Below, piece by piece: positions 38,226 to 46,695 of a stretch of 64,000 bases of DNA (position 1 is the stretch's first letter; each line of letters opens with the position of its first letter). This DNA comes from Dyadobacter sp. CY261 (GTDB lineage Bacteria > Bacteroidota > Bacteroidia > Cytophagales > Spirosomataceae): contig NZ_JAKCPW010000012.1 in NCBI RefSeq assembly GCF_021440085.1, forward strand, positions 62,001 through 126,000, in the 5' to 3' direction. The position numbers and the translations under genes were made by a program. The notes beneath the pieces were generated by a model. It searched no databases and was not told the origin of the DNA. It worked only from the letters and a program-made list of their open reading frames with translations.

Positions 38226-38393
38226 TATGAGCATGCGCTTTCATGCATTCAATTAATGATGAGCAAGGTAACAGGGTCAGTGACGAACGCAGGAATTCGG
38301 TGTTTCTTTGGACACGTTTTACCAATATCACTAAAAACGCGACGCTTGTCACTATTTTTTGGCCGCCTGCAATGTCGCTGGTTTATTTGTGCT

Positions 38394-39887
38394 ATGCTAA
38401 CAAAAGAGGAAGTGCTCAACGCATTGAGCCGTCGGAAAGACACCTGCCTGCTTCTCGGAACGTTCTGCTGGATCGCCATCGCTTATACGATCGGGTCGGA
38501 ACGCCCGTGGGAAGCCTATTACAGGACTTTGGTGATGTGCGCATGCGCATGGGTGCCTGCACTCGTGCTCGTATGGGTACGCGAAGGGAGTGGACAGGGG
38601 CGTTTCGAGGGTATCAACCGGCGGTATTGGCTCTTGTTTTTTGCGGGTTATTGGCCTGTGCTGATGTTACTTTCGGCGGCGCAGATCGATGCAACACACC
38701 TGCTTTGGACAAAGCTGTTTGTGGCAGGCATTTGCATTGCACTACTGGAATGCGCGCTGGTGCTCGACGCCCATTATTTTCACCGGCTGCGGTCGGTAAC
38801 CTGGATGCAGCGGCTGACTCTGGAAAAGGCTGTTCTGGTGAGCATTTCGGGGCTGGCGGTGCTGCTGGGCGCGATGGCAGTTTCGAGCCTCAACAATCCG
38901 GCATACCACTCCGACAAGCAATTGCTGATCGGTTTCGAGCTGCATTTCCTGAAAATTCTCAGTATGTTTCCGACGTTCGTGAGCTTTTCGTTGCAACTAC
39001 TGACGATGTATCTGGCGGGCTATTTTTTCTTTTATGTCAATAGCAAATGGCTCGTGCCGCGCATTTTGAAAGAGCGTGGCATGCTTGCTTATCTCCTTTG
39101 CGGGGCTGCGCTGATCGGTATTTTTTATCCGTTCTGCGGGCAGTTGCTCGCGAATCTTCCGCTAAGCCAATTGTTGGGTGGTGTGTTTTCTGCCAATCCG
39201 TTTGTCGCGGAAAACGCATTTGGCGCCGTTATGGTGGTCCTGATCAGCCTGCCGGTTTTGCTGGCGATCCAATGGTCGAGACAGAACAGCCTGATCACCG
39301 CATTGCAGCATGAAAAATCGCTGGCGGAACTCGATTTGCTCAAACAGCAACTGAACCCGCATTTTTTCTTTAATACCCTCAATAATCTTTATGCTTTGAG
39401 CCTCCAACGGTCGGAACAAACGCCGGAGAGCATCTTACAGCTTTCAGAGCTGATGCGTTATGTGATCTACAAAGCCAAAGAACCGCTGGTAAGTATTCGG
39501 GAGGAGGTCCGGTACCTCGAAGACTACCTGCAATTGCAGCAGATCCGCCTCAAAAGGAAGCTCGACCTACGGTTTGAAAAGGTGATCGGCGCTGAAAACG
39601 CATCCATCGCACCACTGTTACTGATTGTATTCGTAGAAAATGCATTCAAGCACGGCATTGAACCGGCTGAGGAAGCAGCATTTTTGTACATAGCTTTGAA
39701 AGCGGATGCTGACAAATTGCATTTCTTTTGCAGAAACTCCTTTGAAACCTCGCGGGAAACGCATTCAGGCATCGGATTGACTAACTTGCAAAAACGGCTC
39801 GCATTGCTCTATCCCGGAAAACATTTATTAAAAACAGCTTCCGAAAACGGGACATTTACAGCCGAATTGGAAATCGACCTGCTATGA
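38394..39887 (+). CDS. LytS-type sensor histidine kinase
   Basis: The ATG at 38394 (MLTKEEVLNAL) removes an unlikely 46-residue leader and leaves 497 residues. About seven hydrophobic segments (15-290) precede a His_kinase domain (LKQQLNPHFFFNTLNNLYALS, with the phosphorylated His in NPHF) and a HATPase region (ENAFKHG, then SGIGLTNLQKRL). It senses an unknown membrane signal and phosphorylates the LytTR regulator encoded next, with which it overlaps by 4 bases (ATGA). It is divergent from the ABC exporter operon. Confidence 0.92.
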   Translation: MLTKEEVLNALSRRKDTCLLLGTFCWIAIAYTIGSERPWEAYYRTLVMCACAWVPALVLVWVREGSGQGRFEGINRRYWLLFFAGYWPVLMLLSAAQIDATHLLWTKLFVAGICIALLECALVLDAHYFHRLRSVTWMQRLTLEKAVLVSISGLAVLLGAMAVSSLNNPAYHSDKQLLIGFELHFLKILSMFPTFVSFSLQLLTMYLAGYFFFYVNSKWLVPRILKERGMLAYLLCGAALIGIFYPFCGQLLANLPLSQLLGGVFSANPFVAENAFGAVMVVLISLPVLLAIQWSRQNSLITALQHEKSLAELDLLKQQLNPHFFFNTLNNLYALSLQRSEQTPESILQLSELMRYVIYKAKEPLVSIREEVRYLEDYLQLQQIRLKRKLDLRFEKVIGAENASIAPLLLIVFVENAFKHGIEPAEEAAFLYIALKADADKLHFFCRNSFETSRETHSGIGLTNLQKRLALLYPGKHLLKTASENGTFTAELEIDLL

Positions 39888-40597
39888 ACCTACGCTGCCT
39901 CATTGTGGACGACGAGCCGCTGGCCCACGACGTGATCCTCCGTTACATGGAAGATATTCCGTTTCTGGAAAAAGCCGGGCAATGTTATCTCGCTACCGAG
40001 GCGTTTGCTTTCCTGAGCCATCACGCCGTCGACCTGATCTTTCTGGATATCCGCATGCCTAAGCTCAGTGGGCTGGATTTTCTACGGACGCTCAACCAGC
40101 GACCGCTCGTGATCATTACGTCGGCTTTTGAGGAACATGCGCTCGAAAGTTTCGAACTGGAAGTGATCGATTATCTGCTTAAACCCTTCCGGTTCGATCG
40201 TTTCCTGAAAGCAGCCAACCGTGCCTTGGAGCAGCATATGCTGCGAAAGCAACCCGCACTGCCGCAAGTGCCGGCAATGCAGCATGACATGGAGCTTCTG
40301 TATATCAAATCGGACAAGAAGCTGGTACAAATGCCGCTCGACGATGTCTATTATCTCGAAAGCCTCGGCAACTATGTCAAAGTTTGGGCGCATGACCATT
40401 TTTTGCTTACGCAGCGTACGCTTGGCAGCTTTGAGGAGCAGTTGCCAGGCGAGGTGTTCATCCGCATTCACAAGTCATTTATCCTGAACAGGAAGTTCGT
40501 TCATTATATTGAAGGCAATACGATCCGGCTGCGGAATGGCAAGGAGTTACCGCTTGGTAAAACGTTTAAGCACGTGATTAAACTGTTTCCAGGCTGA
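39884..40597 (+). CDS. LytTR-family response regulator
   Basis: This 237-residue protein has a receiver domain (about 1-120) with the acidic pair DDE near 9-11, the phospho-acceptor Asp in LIFLDIRMP (about 55) and Lys in YLLKPFRFDRF. A LytTR DNA-binding domain follows (about 140-237, DDVYYLESLGNYVKVWAHDH...FIRIHKSFILN). It pairs with the upstream kinase. Its likely targets are its own region and the divergent ABC exporter genes. Confidence 0.93.
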   Translation: MNLRCLIVDDEPLAHDVILRYMEDIPFLEKAGQCYLATEAFAFLSHHAVDLIFLDIRMPKLSGLDFLRTLNQRPLVIITSAFEEHALESFELEVIDYLLKPFRFDRFLKAANRALEQHMLRKQPALPQVPAMQHDMELLYIKSDKKLVQMPLDDVYYLESLGNYVKVWAHDHFLLTQRTLGSFEEQLPGEVFIRIHKSFILNRKFVHYIEGNTIRLRNGKELPLGKTFKHVIKLFPG

Positions 40598-40766
40598 AAT
40601 ATTTGGATATTATTAGTAATAATTAAAGAAAATATATTACATATGAAATAACCTTCTGCCTGTCTCTTGTTTGCGCGTGGATATGCCATTCTGAACCTTG
40701 AAATTTTACCGCAGGCTGGATATATTTGTTTATACACGAATTTTACGACAGCACCAACGGATCAGG

Positions 40767-41171
40767 ATGAATTCACTCGATTACCTGCGCGACGAGATCA
40801 AGATTTATTTTCCAGAGTCAAGGGAATTACTACTTTCATCAGCCTACGACGGCCAGCGGAGGTACAATTTTTATTTTGAAATGGCCCCGGACCAGCGCTA
40901 CTTATTGTATTTGAACTGGGATGGCGATATCGACGGATTTACCCTGAAATGCCTTGAATTTCCGGATGCAGTGCTATTGAAGGAACTGTCCGACGCCTAC
41001 ACCGATAAGGGTTCTAAGGTATTTAACATCGGACAGCCGATAGCGGCGCTTTCATTTGTTTATCATGAAAAAGACAGGCTAAAAATGCGCAGCTACAAAG
41101 GCAAAGCGCACATCGATTCCCCTGAAATTTCTGCCCGGCAAATGATGTTCTCCGTCAATCCGTTCGAATGA
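40767..41171 (+). CDS. small hypothetical protein
   Basis: The ATG at 40767 (MNSLDYLRDEIKIYF) lies five bases after CAGG. The 134-residue product is soluble, with no signal peptide. It has acidic and aromatic beta-type stretches (RYNFYFEMAPDQRYLLYLNWDGD) and ends SVNPFE. I do not recognise the family. It has its own strong terminator, so it is probably a real single-gene transcript. The spacer to the next gene (about 300 bases) holds that terminator and nothing else recognised. Confidence 0.6.
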   Translation: MNSLDYLRDEIKIYFPESRELLLSSAYDGQRRYNFYFEMAPDQRYLLYLNWDGDIDGFTLKCLEFPDAVLLKELSDAYTDKGSKVFNIGQPIAALSFVYHEKDRLKMRSYKGKAHIDSPEISARQMMFSVNPFE

Positions 41172-41214
41172 ACATCCGGTTTGGCCCGAAAAGCTTGGCA
41201 CCGGGTGTTTTTTG
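41171..41214 (+). terminator. intrinsic terminator
   Basis: AACATCCGG (41171-41179) pairs with CCGGGTGTT (41201-41209) with one G-T wobble, and T-rich sequence follows to 41213. It ends the 134-residue gene, starting at its stop codon. Confidence 0.75.
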
Positions 41215-41437
41215 ATAATGATCGATGAGCCGTGTTTTTGGAACAAATGAGAAAATCCCGTCATGCAGCCGGTAAGGTGACGAATGTTCGGTGCAATGTG
41301 TTGCGGAGAGCTTGAATGCATTGCGGAATTTATCTGAAAACGCGGGGGTAGCCCAAATCAGATATGCAAGTAGCCGGAACAGGTTACCAGACGGGAGATA
41401 CAGGAGGGATTGCACTCACAATTTCCGAAGTGACTGT

Positions 41438-41481
41438 TAACATTTGTTAAGGACCGGGCGGGCGGTCTTTAACAAATGTTA
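41438..41481. terminator. fold-back at the 3' end of the HxlR gene
   Basis: Eighteen-base arms (41438-41455 and 41464-41481) pair with one mismatch across an 8-base loop. The right arm contains the HxlR stop codon. It is AT-rich outside and GC-rich inside and could act in both directions. Confidence 0.6.
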
Positions 41482-41835
41482 CTCCGGGAAATCCATTTCG
41501 GTTTCGGAGAAATGGCAGAGGCCGTCGAGGAGTTCGCTGAGCTTTGAGCCCGTTTCTGAGAGCGTGTATTCGACGCGGCTTGGAACTTCGCGGAAATTGT
41601 CGTTGCGGGTGATCAGCTTGTGCTGTTCAAGCAATTTCAGGCGATCGGCTAAAATGTTGTCGCTGATGTGTTTGAGGTCTTCTTTCAACATCGAAAACCG
41701 GTTGTTGCCTTCTTCAATGCTGAACATTACTTCTGTCAGCCAGCGCTTGCTAAGCAAGTTGATCAGCTCGTTCAAAGTGCATTTGTCTTCCAGGAACGTC
41801 TGATTGTAATAATTTGTCGAGGTAAGTTTTCTCAT
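41479..41835 (-). CDS. HxlR-family transcriptional regulator
   Basis: The ATG at 41835 (MRKLTSTNYYNQTFLEDKCTLNELI) gives 118 residues; a GTG at 41868 would add 11. A single winged helix-turn-helix fills the protein, with the family pattern LLSKRWLTEVMFSI...RFSMLKEDLKHISDNILADRLKLLEQHKLI. The C in DKC is a candidate redox or ligand contact. It is cytoplasmic. It is divergent from the glucarate operon and may or may not control it; the 259-base gap shows no clear operator. Confidence 0.85.
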   Translation of the reverse strand: MRKLTSTNYYNQTFLEDKCTLNELINLLSKRWLTEVMFSIEEGNNRFSMLKEDLKHISDNILADRLKLLEQHKLITRNDNFREVPSRVEYTLSETGSKLSELLDGLCHFSETEMDFPE

Positions 41836-42094
41836 AGTGTTCGGCTCATTTTTGGGGGAGTTACTCACAATTTACGGAGATAACAACGGCTTGTCAACGG
41901 TGCGGTGCTGTGCATAACAAGGTATCTGCAATTTATTCTGCATTATTTGGATAAAAAAGATGAAAATAATGGGGTAAATCTGCCTAAACTGAGTCTCATC
42001 TAGAAAAAGTGATGGCTGCCACGAGATGAGAGCACGCTTTACTACTGTTGCGTATAGCATTTATCGTAGCGGTAATTTATCAACCAGTTTTTGA

Positions 42095-42862
42095 ATGAAA
42101 AACCTGAAAAAAAGACTGCAAAACGGGGAAACACTGCATGGCTGCTGGCTCAATACCGGCAGTTCCCTCACGGCGGAGATTGTGGGCCTGGCCGGTTTCG
42201 ACTGGGTGCTTATCGACCTGGAACACGGTGCCGGCTCCGAAAAAGATGTGCTGTACCAGTTACAGGCGCTCGAACATACGCCCACAGCGGCGATCGTACG
42301 CGTGGAAAGTTCGGAAAGTCAGCGCATTCACCGCGTGCTCGACATGGGTGCCGAGGGAGTGATGTGCCCCAAAATCCTGAATCCGGAAGGGGCGCAAAAG
42401 CTGGTGCAGGGCTTGCACTATCCGCCATTCGGAGGTCGTGGTGTGGCAAAAATGGTGCGAGCGACTGGTTTTGGACAGCATTTTCAGGAATATTATGACA
42501 ACAGCCGAGCCAATATCCTGGGCATAGCACAGATCGAGACGGTGGAGGTGCTCAATCACCTCGACGTTGTGGCGAATACCGATGACATCGACGTCCTGTT
42601 CATCGGCCCGGCCGATCTTTCGATGGAGCTTGGTATTTTCGGGCAGTTCGACCATCCGACGTTCCGTGATGCCGTCCGCGCGACATGCGAAGCAGCGCGA
42701 AAAGCAGGGAAAGCAGTTGGTATTCTGTTTTTTAATACAAGCGAATACACGGCTTATCACGAGCTGGGCATTCGGTTCATCGCCTGCGGCTCCGACGCCA
42801 CATTTGTAGCCGAAGGCGCCCGTACGATGGCCAAAAGACTGAATGACCTCCGCCCATCATAA
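42095..42862 (+). CDS. garL: HpcH/HpaI-family aldolase, probably 5-keto-4-deoxy-D-glucarate aldolase
   Basis: This 255-residue class II aldolase shows the family motifs LNTGSSLTAEIVGLAGFDWVLIDLEHG, a catalytic Arg in AIVRV, a metal-binding Glu in IAQIET and an Asp in GPADLS. Such enzymes cleave 5-keto-4-deoxyglucarate to pyruvate and tartronate semialdehyde; related members act on other deoxy-ketoacids. The neighbouring GntP permease and glucarate dehydratase support the glucarate reading. It is cytoplasmic and first gene of the apparent operon. Confidence 0.82.
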   Translation: MKNLKKRLQNGETLHGCWLNTGSSLTAEIVGLAGFDWVLIDLEHGAGSEKDVLYQLQALEHTPTAAIVRVESSESQRIHRVLDMGAEGVMCPKILNPEGAQKLVQGLHYPPFGGRGVAKMVRATGFGQHFQEYYDNSRANILGIAQIETVEVLNHLDVVANTDDIDVLFIGPADLSMELGIFGQFDHPTFRDAVRATCEAARKAGKAVGILFFNTSEYTAYHELGIRFIACGSDATFVAEGARTMAKRLNDLRPS

Positions 42863-42874
42863 ACCTCATTTTTC

Positions 42875-44332
42875 ATGACCGCTCTATTCAGCGACCCGCT
42901 TCTCATTCTCCTTATTGGCGTGATCATTGTGGTAGGAGGCATCATTTTCCTGCAATTGCACCCGTTTCTGGCGCTGATCCTGGCAGCTTTTGTCGTTGCA
43001 TTGCTTACGCCCGCAACCTCCATCGAGGCGTTTGCCATTGCCAAAGGCTCGTCTCCGGAAGCTGCGGCGGCACTGGCAAAAAAGAGCATTGGGGAGCGCA
43101 TTGCCACCGAATTCGGGAGTACTTGTGGTAAAATAGGTATCCTGATCGCAATGGCGGCGATTATTGGCAAAAGTATGCTCGAAAGCGGTGCGGCGGAGCG
43201 GATCGTACGGTCGATGCTGGCTGTAACCGGCGTGAACAATGCGCCTTTTGCATTTCTGGTCAGCAGCTTTTTCCTGGGTGTGCCGGTGTTTTTTGATATT
43301 GTGATTTTCCTCATGATCCCGCTGGCAAAAGCCGTTAGTATGCGCATTGGGAAGAACTATTTGCTGCTGGTACTAGCCATTACTGGTGGTGCGGCTATGG
43401 CCAATTCGTTTGTGCCGCCCGCGCCAGGGCCGTTGTTTTTGATTGGGGAAATGAATATTCCGATTGGTATGATGATGGCCGGAGGGACTTTGCTGGGATT
43501 AGTCACGATCACGTCGGGTTTCTTTTTCGCGAAATGGGCCAATGCCAAATGGCCGGTGGAACTGCGCGACTCGCTTGATGCCCGCCTGGACGACATCCGT
43601 TCCCTGGCCGAGCGGGACGATAAGGATTTGCCGCCGCTATGGTTTTCGCTTTTGCCCGTGCTATTCCCGCTCATATTCATTTGCCTGGATAACATTCTGA
43701 AATCATTGATCAAATCGGGCGCATTTATGCCGGAATCGTTACTGGAACATTTTCTGGTAGATTCCATTGCCTTAGTTGGAGATAAAAACGTCGCACTGGT
43801 CGGTGGCGGGTTGATTGCCTTGATATTGTTGGCGTCGAGGAAAAAAGGGAGCAAAGATGGTATTTCCGGATTCGTGCAAGCTGCGTTGATGAGCGGCGGC
43901 GGCATTATCCTCATCACCGCGGCGGGAGGCTCATTTGGCGGCATTTTGCAGCAAACGGGTATCAGTGCACGTATTGCCGCCCTCACGGCCGATTATCAGA
44001 TGACTTTGATCCCGCTCGCATTCGTGATCAGCGCGGTGGTGCGTACGGCGCAAGGCTCGGCCACGGTGGCACTCATTACAGCCTCCGGTATATTGTCGGG
44101 AATGGCTACCAACGCGCACTTAGAATTCCATCCATTGTACCTGGGGCTAGCAATTGGTTGTGGTTCGAAGCTCGTTCCGTGGATGAACGACGCTGGTTTC
44201 TGGATCATCGTCAAGATCAGTAACCTCACGGAAAAAGAGGCTTTGAAAACATTCTCGCCCATGCTGGTCGTCATGGGCTGTGTGGGTTTAGCGGTGCTGA
44301 TGATCGCTGCGCGGGTATTTCCTTTGGTTTAA
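42875..44332 (+). CDS. GntP-family gluconate/sugar-acid:H+ symporter
   Basis: This 485-residue integral membrane protein has about 12 hydrophobic segments. GntP features include the early VVGGIIFLQLHPFLALILAAFVVALL segment and the VPPAPGPL loop (about 180). The central hydrophilic loop contains DDIRSLAERDD, and the C-terminal half has AQGSATVAL followed by PWMNDAGFW. It starts 12 bases after the aldolase stop. It imports sugar acids with protons; in this context D-glucarate or galactarate is most likely. Confidence 0.9.
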   Translation: MTALFSDPLLILLIGVIIVVGGIIFLQLHPFLALILAAFVVALLTPATSIEAFAIAKGSSPEAAAALAKKSIGERIATEFGSTCGKIGILIAMAAIIGKSMLESGAAERIVRSMLAVTGVNNAPFAFLVSSFFLGVPVFFDIVIFLMIPLAKAVSMRIGKNYLLLVLAITGGAAMANSFVPPAPGPLFLIGEMNIPIGMMMAGGTLLGLVTITSGFFFAKWANAKWPVELRDSLDARLDDIRSLAERDDKDLPPLWFSLLPVLFPLIFICLDNILKSLIKSGAFMPESLLEHFLVDSIALVGDKNVALVGGGLIALILLASRKKGSKDGISGFVQAALMSGGGIILITAAGGSFGGILQQTGISARIAALTADYQMTLIPLAFVISAVVRTAQGSATVALITASGILSGMATNAHLEFHPLYLGLAIGCGSKLVPWMNDAGFWIIVKISNLTEKEALKTFSPMLVVMGCVGLAVLMIAARVFPLV

Positions 44333-44361
44333 TTAATTAAAAACAGATAGTTAGTCGAAGT

Positions 44362-44451
44362 ATGGTGAAAATTGGTTTTATAAGCCTCGGTAGGATGGGC
44401 AAGCCAATGGCGCTGAGTTAAAAAGTAATGAAATTGTTCCACTCGCTTAAA
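44362..44451 (+). pseudogene. remnant of tartronate-semialdehyde reductase (garR-like)
   Basis: An ATG frame reads MVKIGFISLGRMGKPMALS before a stop, then KSNEIVPLA in the same frame before another stop. This matches the start of beta-hydroxyacid dehydrogenases such as GarR and 3-hydroxyisobutyrate dehydrogenase (the Rossmann GxGxMG and PMA motifs). The rest of the gene, about 260 codons, is gone. It lies exactly where a garR gene would be expected, between the permease and the dehydratase. Confidence 0.7.
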
Positions 44452-44462
44452 GCTTACAACAC

Positions 44463-45752
44463 ATGTCTACCATTCAGGAAATCCATATTACTCCCATTGC
44501 AATCGTTGATCCGCCGCTGTTGAATGCGGCGGGGTTGCATGCGCCTTATGCACTTCGGACGGTCGTCGAGATTGTTACCAATGACGGCATTTCCGGGATC
44601 AGTGAAATACCCGGTAACAGTGACGTCGATTTGGCGCTGAAAGAAGCCAGAGGGTTGCTGATCGGCAGAGACCCATTCAATCTGAACACCATCCGGCAGA
44701 TTCTGACGGATCATTTCGGTACCGAATCGGCAGCAGCGCGGGGTGATGCGCCTTGGGACCAGCGGAAACTGGTTCACATTTTCAGTGCCGTCGAAGTGGC
44801 TTGCCTGGACATTATCGGCAAGATCACCGATCGTCCGGTAGTAGATTTGCTGGGCGGTAAAATGCGTGACCGCGTTCCGTTTTCGGCTTATTTGTTTTAT
44901 AAATATGAAGGCGCTGGCGGCCCGCTGGAGTTTGGTACCGATCCGAATGCCACTGGTTGGGCAGCCGCACGGCAGGCAGCGGCATTGGACCCGGAAAGTA
45001 TTGTGGTGCAAGCGAAAGCGATGTGCAAAGAATTTGGTTTTCAATCCATTAAACTGAAAGGCGGTGTTTTTGAACCGCGTGTGGAGGTGGATTCAATGCT
45101 CGCATTGCGCAAGGCATTCGGCCCGGCTATACCGCTCCGTGTTGATCCGAACGCGATTTGGGAGGTTGAAACGGCGATCCGCTACGGCCGTGAAATGAAA
45201 GATATTCTCGAATACCTGGAAGACCCGGTGCGCGGACAGGAAAATATGGCGAAAGTGCGCAAAGAGTTGGGTATTCCGCTGGCCACCAATATGTGCACAA
45301 CATCATTTGGCGACATTCCGCGCAGTATCGAACTCGGTTCGGAAGACATTATCCTGAGCGATCATCACTTCTGGGGTGGTTTAAGGGCCTCTATGAATCT
45401 CTCGGGCATTTGTGAAACATTCGGACGGGGCCTTTCCATGCATTCTAATAGTCACCTGGGAATTTCGCTGGCGGCTATGGTGCATTTGGGTGCGGCATTG
45501 CCGGAAGTTCCTTACGCATTGGATACGCATTATCCCTGGCAGAGCGACGAGGTGATTGTTGGTGGCCGCATTCAGTTTGAAGAAGGTAGTGTGCTGGTTC
45601 CTTCCGGCCCGGGCCTCGGCGTGGAACTCGATCGCGCAGCTTTGAAAAAACTGCATGATAATTACGTCGCCTGCGGTCTTAAAAAACGCGACGACGAGAT
45701 AGAAATGCAGAAAAAAGTGCCCGGCTGGAAATTCAAGGCGGTGCGGTGGTAG
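44463..45752 (+). CDS. gudD: glucarate dehydratase-like enolase-superfamily enzyme
   Basis: This 429-residue protein has a capping domain (1-about 140) and a modified TIM barrel. Catalytic features of the glucarate dehydratase group are present: a KxK pair (K197, K199 in KLKGG), the metal-region RVDPN (D228, N230), EDP near 253, and the His of MHSNSHLG (H327). It removes water from D-glucarate to give 5-keto-4-deoxyglucarate, the substrate of the aldolase two genes upstream. It is cytoplasmic. It is convergent with the isomerase gene, with only 6 bases between them. Confidence 0.85.
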   Translation: MSTIQEIHITPIAIVDPPLLNAAGLHAPYALRTVVEIVTNDGISGISEIPGNSDVDLALKEARGLLIGRDPFNLNTIRQILTDHFGTESAAARGDAPWDQRKLVHIFSAVEVACLDIIGKITDRPVVDLLGGKMRDRVPFSAYLFYKYEGAGGPLEFGTDPNATGWAAARQAAALDPESIVVQAKAMCKEFGFQSIKLKGGVFEPRVEVDSMLALRKAFGPAIPLRVDPNAIWEVETAIRYGREMKDILEYLEDPVRGQENMAKVRKELGIPLATNMCTTSFGDIPRSIELGSEDIILSDHHFWGGLRASMNLSGICETFGRGLSMHSNSHLGISLAAMVHLGAALPEVPYALDTHYPWQSDEVIVGGRIQFEEGSVLVPSGPGLGVELDRAALKKLHDNYVACGLKKRDDEIEMQKKVPGWKFKAVRW

Positions 45753-45758
45753 GGCCGA

Positions 45759-46637
45759 TTAAAACTTAGCCATCATTTTGTCGAACACCTGGCGCTGTTG
45801 TTTCATTGCACCAACCTTGTCGTCGGGATTGGTGTGGCATTCGAGTAGTACCCAGCCTTTGTAATCCATTTTGGCGAGATTGTCAATCAGCTCTGGATAC
45901 GGATAGTCTGTCCGGTCGAGTTCGCGGACGTGGCAGGTATCGCCGAAATACTTTTTGACCAGATCGAAATTGTATTGAAAGCCCTGGCCATTCAGGTCCT
46001 GCTTGTTGCAGTTCCAGCAGATTTTGGCATTGCGATGATCTGCATAATCCATGATCTTGCGGATATTAGGCAGCTCCTGAGTTTCTTCGCCATGTACTTC
46101 CAATCGTAGTTGCTGGCCAAAATCGGCAGCATAAACCGCTAATCCACGCAGTGCCAGGCCGATTTGTTCCAGCGTTTTTTCAGTCGGAGCTTCCTTATGC
46201 AGTGCATTGGGTTTCACCTTCACGCCGGTTCCGCCGACATCGGCGCTCAGACGGATAAATTCTTTGGTACGCTCAATGGAAGCTTTGAGTTTGTCCTGAT
46301 CGGGATAATCGTATTGCTGGTTTGTACCCAGCCCTACAATGTCAACGGGGCTGTCGTCGAATTGCCTTTTCACTTCTTTTCTCGGAGCTGTCGTCAGATC
46401 GGGCATTACCTTGTGTGCATGCTCGACGCGCAACTCCACGCCGGTGATCTGCGTGTCGGAAAGGTTTTTAATGAGTGTAGGCACGTCCCAGTCTTTTCCC
46501 CACAAATAGGTCACAAACCCGAGCTTCATTTTTGGTTTTTTCAATAAGAGGTCGTTGGCTTTTGCGAAGTCCGAAAGGAGAGCTGCGCCGGCAGCGAGGG
46601 ATAGGCTTTGAAGGAACGTCTTTCTGTCGATATGCAT
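45759..46637 (-). CDS. exported sugar-phosphate isomerase/epimerase-like TIM-barrel protein
   Basis: This 292-residue protein has a Tat/Sec-like N-terminus (MHIDRKTFLQSLSLAAGAALL) and an AP-endonuclease-2-type TIM barrel. Candidate metal ligands are the E in GVELRVEHAH, the H in EVHGEE, the D/H pair in MDYADH and the E in WVLLECH. These proteins isomerise or epimerise free sugars, or open related rings. It is separate from the glucarate operon and followed at once by the carboxylesterase gene. The substrate is unknown. Confidence 0.78.
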   Translation of the reverse strand: MHIDRKTFLQSLSLAAGAALLSDFAKANDLLLKKPKMKLGFVTYLWGKDWDVPTLIKNLSDTQITGVELRVEHAHKVMPDLTTAPRKEVKRQFDDSPVDIVGLGTNQQYDYPDQDKLKASIERTKEFIRLSADVGGTGVKVKPNALHKEAPTEKTLEQIGLALRGLAVYAADFGQQLRLEVHGEETQELPNIRKIMDYADHRNAKICWNCNKQDLNGQGFQYNFDLVKKYFGDTCHVRELDRTDYPYPELIDNLAKMDYKGWVLLECHTNPDDKVGAMKQQRQVFDKMMAKF

Positions 46638-46695
46638 CGGAAGCCGGTTTAAGTTTGACTGGTTACAATCGCTTTAAGCCGGCTTCCTGCGATTT

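Noticed and set aside
41155..41415. Minus-strand frame of 86 codons in the gap before the HxlR gene
   Set aside because: It runs through a terminator and has no recognisable features.
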